This document shows positions 34,058 to 38,402 of a stretch of 38,402 nucleotides of DNA, one piece after another. Both the position numbers and the translations under genes were made by a program. Under the pieces are notes generated by a model. That model had not been told where the DNA came from. It worked only from the letters and a program-made list of their open reading frames with translations, and searched no databases. The DNA comes from Rhodanobacter sp. Lineage in GTDB: Bacteria; Pseudomonadota; Gammaproteobacteria; Xanthomonadales; Rhodanobacteraceae. The stretch's first letter is position 1, and each line of letters begins with the position of its first letter. Location of the stretch: the NCBI GenBank assembly GCA_030148505.1, contig JASBTI010000048.1:1-38402 (forward strand), given 5' to 3'.

Positions 34058-36955
34058 ATGTTGTCCATTGTCGAAATCGATTACGGCACGCCCAAGGCGA
34101 CCTCTAAAACCACCGTCGAGCTGCAGGTCGACGGCAAGACCGTGCGCGTCCCTCAAGGTACCTCGGTGATGCGTGCCGCCGCCCAGGCGGGCATCAACAT
34201 TCCCCGGCTTTGTGCCAGCGAGATGCTGGATGCATTCGGCTCCTGCCGGCTTTGCCTGGTCGAGATCGAGGGCCGCAAGGGCTATCCGGCCTCGTGCACC
34301 ACCCCGGTCAGCGAGGGCATGACCGTCAGCACGCAAACGCCGCGGCTGGCCGATCTGCGCCGCGGGGTGATGGAGCTGTACATTTCCGATCACCCGCTGG
34401 ATTGCCTGACCTGCCCGGCCAACGGTCACTGCGAGCTGCAGGACATGGCCGGCGTGGTCGGCCTGCGCGAAGTGCGCTACGGTTATGAAGGCGCCAACCA
34501 CGTCTACGCGAAAACGCCGGCCGGCGAGGCCAACCCACGGTTCGTGGCGAAAGACGAATCCAATCCCTATTTCACCTTCGATCCGTCCAAGTGCATCGCC
34601 TGCTCGCGCTGTGTGCGGGCCTGCGACGAGGTGCAGGGTACGTTCGCGCTGACCATCCAGGGTCGCGGTTTCGACTCCAAGGTGGCGGCCAGCCAGGACA
34701 ACCGTTTCCTCGATTCCGAATGCGTATCGTGCGGCGCCTGCGTACAGGCCTGCCCCACCGCCACGCTGTCGGAAAAGAGCCTGATCGACAAGGGCCAGGC
34801 CGAACACAGCGTGGTCACTACCTGCGCCTACTGCGGCGTCGGCTGCAGCTTCCGCGCCGAGATGAAGGGCGAGGACATCGTGCGCATGGTGCCGAACAAG
34901 GATGGCCAGGCTAACCACGGCCACTCTTGTGTGAAGGGTCGCTTCGCGATCGGTTACGCCAGCCATCCCGAGCGCATCACCACGCCGATGATCCGCGCGA
35001 AAATCTCCGACCCGTGGAAAGTGGTCGGCTGGGATGAGGCCTTCGCCCATGTCGCCAGCGAGTTCAAGCGCCTGCAGGCCGCGTACGGCAGGCAGGCGGT
35101 GGGTGGTATCACTTCCTCGCGCTGCACCAATGAGGAGACCTATCTGGTCCAGAAGCTGGTGCGTGCCGGCTTCGGCAACAACAACGTCGATACCTGCGCC
35201 CGGGTTTGTCACTCGCCGACCGGCTACGGTTTGAAGTCGACCTTGGGCGAATCGGCCGGAACCCAGGATTTCGACTCGATCGAGCAGACCGACGTGGTGC
35301 TGGTAATCGGTGCCAATCCGACCGACGCCCACCCGGTCTTCGGCTCGCAGATGAAGCAGCGGCTGCGCGCCGGAGCCCGGCTGATCGTGATCGATCCGCG
35401 GCGCATCGACCTGGTCCGCTCGCCGCATATCCAGGCCGACTATCACCTCAAGCTCAAGCCCGGCACCAATGTCGCAGTGCTCGATGCCCTGGCGCATGTG
35501 ATCGTTACCGAAGGCCTGGTCGACGAAGCCTTTGTCAGCGCGCGCTGCGAACCGGAAGCGTTCGCCAAGTGGCGTGCGTTCGTGGCCCAGGACAAGTACA
35601 GCCCGGAAGCGATGGAAGCGGAAACCGGCGTGCCCGCCGACCTGGTTCGTGGGGCGGCACGGCTGTACGCCACCGGTGGCAACGCTGCGATCTACTATGG
35701 CCTCGGCGTAACCGAGCACGCCCAGGGCTCGACCGCGGTGATGGGGATTGCCAACCTGGCGATGGCCACCGGCAACATCGGCCGCGAAGGGGTGGGCGTG
35801 AATCCGATGCGCGGCCAGAACAACGTGCAGGGTTCGTGCGACATGGGTTCCTTCCCCCACGAATTCCCCGGATACCGGCATGTCAGCGACGTCGCCACGC
35901 GCGCGCTGTTCGAGAAAGCCTGGGGCGTGCCGTTGCTGGGCGAACCCGGCCTGCGCATTCCCAACATGTTCGAGGCAGCGCTGGATGGCAGCTTCCGTGG
36001 CCTGTACATCGAGGGCGAGGATATCGCCCAGTCCGATCCCGACACCCAGCACGTCACCGCCGCATTGAGCGCGATGGAGTGCATCGTAGTGCAGGACCTG
36101 TTCCTCAACGAGACGGCCAAATACGCACACGTGTTCCTGCCGGGCAGCTCGTTCCTGGAAAAAGATGGTACCTTCACCAACGCCGAACGCCGTGTCTCGC
36201 GGGTGCGCAAGGTGATGGCGCCCAAGGCGGGCTATGCCGACTGGGAGATCACCCAGAAACTGGCCCAGGCGATGGGCTACCCGATGCATTACAGCGACGC
36301 CTCGGAAATCCTGGACGAGATCGCGCGCTTGACGCCCACCTTCCACGGCATGAGTTTCGACAAGATCGACCAGCTCGGCTCGGTGCAGTGGCCGTGCAAC
36401 GAGGAGCACCCGAACGGCACCCCGGTGATGCACGTCGACGAATTCGTCCGCGGCAAGGGACGCTTCATGCTCACCGAATACGTGCCCACCTCGGAAAAGG
36501 TCAACGCCGAACACCCGCTGATCCTCACCACCGGACGTATCCTCAGCCAGTACAACGTCGGTGCCCAGACCCGGCGCACCGCCAACGTGATGTGGCACGA
36601 CGAAGACCGGCTGGAAATCCACCCCCATGATGCCGAGGAACGCGGTATCAACGAAAATGACTGGGTCGGTATCCGCAGCCGCTCCGGCGACACCGTGTTG
36701 CGTGCGATGATCTCCGAGCGGATGCAGCCGGGGGTGGTCTACACCACCTTCCACTTCCCCGGCTCCGGTGCCAATGTGATCACCACCGAAAACTCCGACT
36801 GGGCCACCAACTGCCCCGAATACAAGGTCACCGCGGTACAGGTCACCCGCGTCAACCAGCCTTCGGACTGGCAGAAGCGCTTCCACGCCTTCTCCGACCA
36901 GCAACAGGACCTGCTCGAACAGGCACAGTCGGCTGACACGCTTGGGCCGGCATGA
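34058..36955 (+). CDS. fdsA: formate dehydrogenase alpha subunit, molybdopterin catalytic subunit
   Basis: AGGAGG lies about 9-10 bases before ATG 34058. The 965-residue protein has, in order: a [2Fe-2S] domain (Cys52, 63, 66, 80); a His/Cys [4Fe-4S] site (His112, Cys116, 119, 125); two ferredoxin-like [4Fe-4S] clusters (Cys179, 182, 185, 189 and Cys222, 225, 228, 232); and the molybdopterin domain with its own cluster (Cys256, 259, 263, 291). The active-site VCHSPTGYGL contains Cys384 and His385. Cysteine rather than selenocysteine is used. It oxidises formate to CO2 and is the catalytic part of the FdsABG enzyme. The N-terminal part is NuoG-like. Confidence 0.95.
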   Translation: MLSIVEIDYGTPKATSKTTVELQVDGKTVRVPQGTSVMRAAAQAGINIPRLCASEMLDAFGSCRLCLVEIEGRKGYPASCTTPVSEGMTVSTQTPRLADLRRGVMELYISDHPLDCLTCPANGHCELQDMAGVVGLREVRYGYEGANHVYAKTPAGEANPRFVAKDESNPYFTFDPSKCIACSRCVRACDEVQGTFALTIQGRGFDSKVAASQDNRFLDSECVSCGACVQACPTATLSEKSLIDKGQAEHSVVTTCAYCGVGCSFRAEMKGEDIVRMVPNKDGQANHGHSCVKGRFAIGYASHPERITTPMIRAKISDPWKVVGWDEAFAHVASEFKRLQAAYGRQAVGGITSSRCTNEETYLVQKLVRAGFGNNNVDTCARVCHSPTGYGLKSTLGESAGTQDFDSIEQTDVVLVIGANPTDAHPVFGSQMKQRLRAGARLIVIDPRRIDLVRSPHIQADYHLKLKPGTNVAVLDALAHVIVTEGLVDEAFVSARCEPEAFAKWRAFVAQDKYSPEAMEAETGVPADLVRGAARLYATGGNAAIYYGLGVTEHAQGSTAVMGIANLAMATGNIGREGVGVNPMRGQNNVQGSCDMGSFPHEFPGYRHVSDVATRALFEKAWGVPLLGEPGLRIPNMFEAALDGSFRGLYIEGEDIAQSDPDTQHVTAALSAMECIVVQDLFLNETAKYAHVFLPGSSFLEKDGTFTNAERRVSRVRKVMAPKAGYADWEITQKLAQAMGYPMHYSDASEILDEIARLTPTFHGMSFDKIDQLGSVQWPCNEEHPNGTPVMHVDEFVRGKGRFMLTEYVPTSEKVNAEHPLILTTGRILSQYNVGAQTRRTANVMWHDEDRLEIHPHDAEERGINENDWVGIRSRSGDTVLRAMISERMQPGVVYTTFHFPGSGANVITTENSDWATNCPEYKVTAVQVTRVNQPSDWQKRFHAFSDQQQDLLEQAQSADTLGPA

Positions 36956-36962
36956 GCGTGCA

Positions 36963-37778
36963 ATGACATCGCCTGGATTCGTCACCCGTCCGCTCGATCG
37001 CTGGCGGGAGGGCGAGACAAGCCGTGAGGATGACTGCGTTGCCGAGGAGGTGCCCGTGGCGATGGTCTACAACGGCGTCAGCTTCGCCGTGATGATGGCG
37101 ACGCCCTCCGATCTGCGCGATTTCGCGCTGGGCTTTTCGCTCAGCGAGGGGCTGATCGACGAGCCGGCACAATTGCTGCAGGTCGAGGAAAGCAACTTGC
37201 TGGAAGGCTATCAGCTGGCGATGCAGGTCGGCGACGCGGCGCGCGCAGCGCATCTGGATGGGGATAACCCGCGTCTGCTGCCCGGGCGCAGCGGCTGCGG
37301 TATCTGTGGAACCCGTGATCTTGAACAAGCGGTCAGGCAACATCCCCAGGTCGGCACAGGTTGCCGCACAAGCCACCAGGCGCTGGAACAGGCGCTGGCG
37401 CACTTGAAGACACGGCAGCCGATGAATGCCGCCAGCGGCGCCGTCCATGCCGCGGCCTGGGCCGACCGCGAAGGTCGAATCATCCTGGTGCGGGAAGATG
37501 TCGGCCGCCATAATGCGCTGGACAAGTTGATCGGTGCGATGCACCGCGCCGGCATCGATGCCGTTGACGGCATGGCGCTGGTGACCAGTCGCGCGAGTTA
37601 CGAAATGGTGACCAAGGCGGTTAGCGTCGGCATTACCGTGCTGGTTGCCATTTCCGCGCCGACGGCGCTGGCGATCGAGCTGGCGCGCAGTGCCGGCCTC
37701 ACCCTGATCGGCTTTGCGCGGCCCGGCATCCATAACGTGTATACCCATCCCTATCGTCTGCTGGCTGGCACAAACTGA
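36963..37778 (+). CDS. fdhD: FdhD (FdsC) sulfurtransferase for formate dehydrogenase maturation
   Basis: ATG 36963 starts a 271-residue protein; an upstream in-frame TTG (36942) overlapping fdsA is less likely. Family marks are DDCVAEEVPVAMVYNG, the sulfur-relay GCGICGTRDLEQA (Cys112, Cys115) and VREDVGRHNALDKLIG. FdhD passes sulfur to the molybdenum cofactor, which is required for activity of FdsA-type enzymes. It follows fdsA by 7 bp, matching the fdsGBACD order. Confidence 0.94.
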   Translation: MTSPGFVTRPLDRWREGETSREDDCVAEEVPVAMVYNGVSFAVMMATPSDLRDFALGFSLSEGLIDEPAQLLQVEESNLLEGYQLAMQVGDAARAAHLDGDNPRLLPGRSGCGICGTRDLEQAVRQHPQVGTGCRTSHQALEQALAHLKTRQPMNAASGAVHAAAWADREGRIILVREDVGRHNALDKLIGAMHRAGIDAVDGMALVTSRASYEMVTKAVSVGITVLVAISAPTALAIELARSAGLTLIGFARPGIHNVYTHPYRLLAGTN

Positions 37779-37779
37779 C

Positions 37780-38010
37780 ATGAACATCGAACGACTGGTC
37801 ACCATGGCCAACGACATCGCCACGTATTTCACGGTCGAACCGGACCACGCCGTCGCGGTAGAGGGCGTGCGCGACCACCTGACCAAATTCTGGGATCCGG
37901 TCATGCGTCGTCAACTCAAGGCGTATCTCGAGCAGGGCGGCGAAGGGCTTGTCCCGCTAGCCCGCGAAGGCGTGGAAAAATTGATTTTGCCGCCGATTGC
38001 CGGCAATTGA
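37780..38010 (+). CDS. fdsD: formate dehydrogenase delta subunit
   Basis: ATG 37780 lies 1 bp after the fdhD stop. The 76-residue protein, MNIERLVTMANDIATYF ... VRDHLTKFWDPVMRRQLKAY ... LAREGVEKL, matches the small FdsD family. FdsD sits at the end of fds operons and helps assembly or stability of the enzyme. The next 162 bp (38011-38172) hold no gene I can support. Confidence 0.92.
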   Translation: MNIERLVTMANDIATYFTVEPDHAVAVEGVRDHLTKFWDPVMRRQLKAYLEQGGEGLVPLAREGVEKLILPPIAGN

Positions 38011-38172
38011 GGCCTGCGCTGGCAAACCCAGCCATCGGGTTGGCCTTTCCGATTGCTTGCCCCAGCCCTTGCTCGACACCTTGATCTGCGCATAGTGTGA
38101 GCGCAACACGTCACGTCGCATCCATTGTGGCTGTGGAAGATTTCACCCTCCTCCTTCTCAAGGTAGTGCCAC

Positions 38173-38402
38173 ATGAGTGACCACAAGGTTCCCGGCGTCA
38201 GTCCTTATGAGGCGCCGGCGGGCGGCTGGGGCGCATTGCGCGCGGTTGCCGGTGCCGTGCGCGAGCAGATGGGGGTCACCCGCGAAACCAGCGCGCTGAA
38301 GCGGGTCAACCAGCAAAGCGGCTTCGACTGCCCCGGCTGCGCGTGGCCCGACCCCCATCACACCTCGTCGTTCGAGTTCTGTGAAAACGGCGCCAAGGCG
38401 GT
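38173..38402 (+). CDS. FdhF/YdeP-type molybdopterin oxidoreductase, N-terminus (runs off right edge)
   Basis: ATG 38173 opens a frame to the window end, beginning MSDHKVPGVSPYEAPAGGWG. The segment GFDCPGCAWPDPHHTSSFEF followed by CENGAKA is the conserved N-terminal [4Fe-4S] region of the FdhF/YdeP family of molybdopterin oxidoreductases. Members are often annotated as formate dehydrogenase alpha-like, but many have unknown substrates and are linked to acid resistance in enteric bacteria. It may use FdhD-treated cofactor from the neighbouring operon; the 162-bp gap suggests its own promoter. Confidence 0.85.
   Translation, partial: MSDHKVPGVSPYEAPAGGWGALRAVAGAVREQMGVTRETSALKRVNQQSGFDCPGCAWPDPHHTSSFEFCENGAKA

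Noticed and set aside
31987..36955. FdsG, FdsB and the FdsA N-terminus resemble NuoE, NuoF and NuoG, the parts missing from the complex-I-like cluster
   Set aside because: They form a standard soluble fds operon with fdhD and fdsD, on the other strand 20 kb away. Without NuoI and the N2 cluster, electrons could not pass to the membrane arm, so a joint complex is not supported.
33923..36985. 1020-codon minus-strand frame opposite fdsA
   Set aside because: It is antisense to a gene with all expected Fe-S and molybdopterin motifs; the His/Gly/Ala-rich product is a codon-bias artefact.

Overview
The window is high-GC proteobacterial DNA. Codon use, the IS3-type remnant, the CopA/CopB and CusCBA sets and the FdsGBA-type formate dehydrogenase fit a gammaproteobacterium of the Rhodanobacter/Xanthomonadales kind. 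That placement is inferred from gene content only. From about 1.1 to 30 kb every convincing gene lies on the minus strand. From 30.3 kb to the end every gene lies on the plus strand.

Left edge (1-1.7 kb): the N-terminus of an IS630-like transposase, a decayed IS3-type transposase, a small membrane protein of unknown function, and decayed or unrecognised short reading frames.

Minus strand, 10.3 to 1.3 kb: nine genes in the order A-B-D-H-J-K-L-M-N of respiratory complex I, most joined by 4-bp ATGA overlaps. All seven membrane-arm subunits are present. NuoC, E, F, G and I are absent. The NuoB-like protein has lost the cysteines for cluster N2 and carries two heavy-metal-binding domains (TCPMHPEV...GSCPKCGM) at its C-terminus. 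The NuoD-like protein has lost the quinone-site histidine motif, and NuoH has lost conserved acids. Several pumping residues of L, M and K are kept. This looks like a complex-I membrane arm that works without redox centres, next to copper genes, and is the most unusual system here.

Minus strand, 28.1 to 10.5 kb: a copper/silver resistance island. It holds an alkaline-phosphatase-family protein, a secreted Cys-rich protein, a cytochrome c fused to a SnoaL-like domain, a DUF411 protein, CopA, CopB, a small Cys/Met protein, CusC-CusB-CusA, a P-II-like protein, a secreted His/Cys protein, a CcdA-type thiol transporter, a CueO-like multicopper oxidase, and two paralogous 38-39 aa membrane peptides, each preceded by a similar hairpin. 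No copper-responsive regulator is visible. A TonB-dependent receptor gene broken by a deletion and frameshift sits at the upstream end (30.1-28.2 kb).

Plus strand, 30.3 kb to end: an oxalate/formate-type MFS transporter followed by fdsG-fdsB-fdsA-fdhD-fdsD, a soluble NAD-dependent molybdenum formate dehydrogenase. The start of an FdhF/YdeP-type molybdopterin oxidoreductase runs off the right edge. The divergent region at 30.06-30.31 kb contains a perfect palindrome, a plausible operator.
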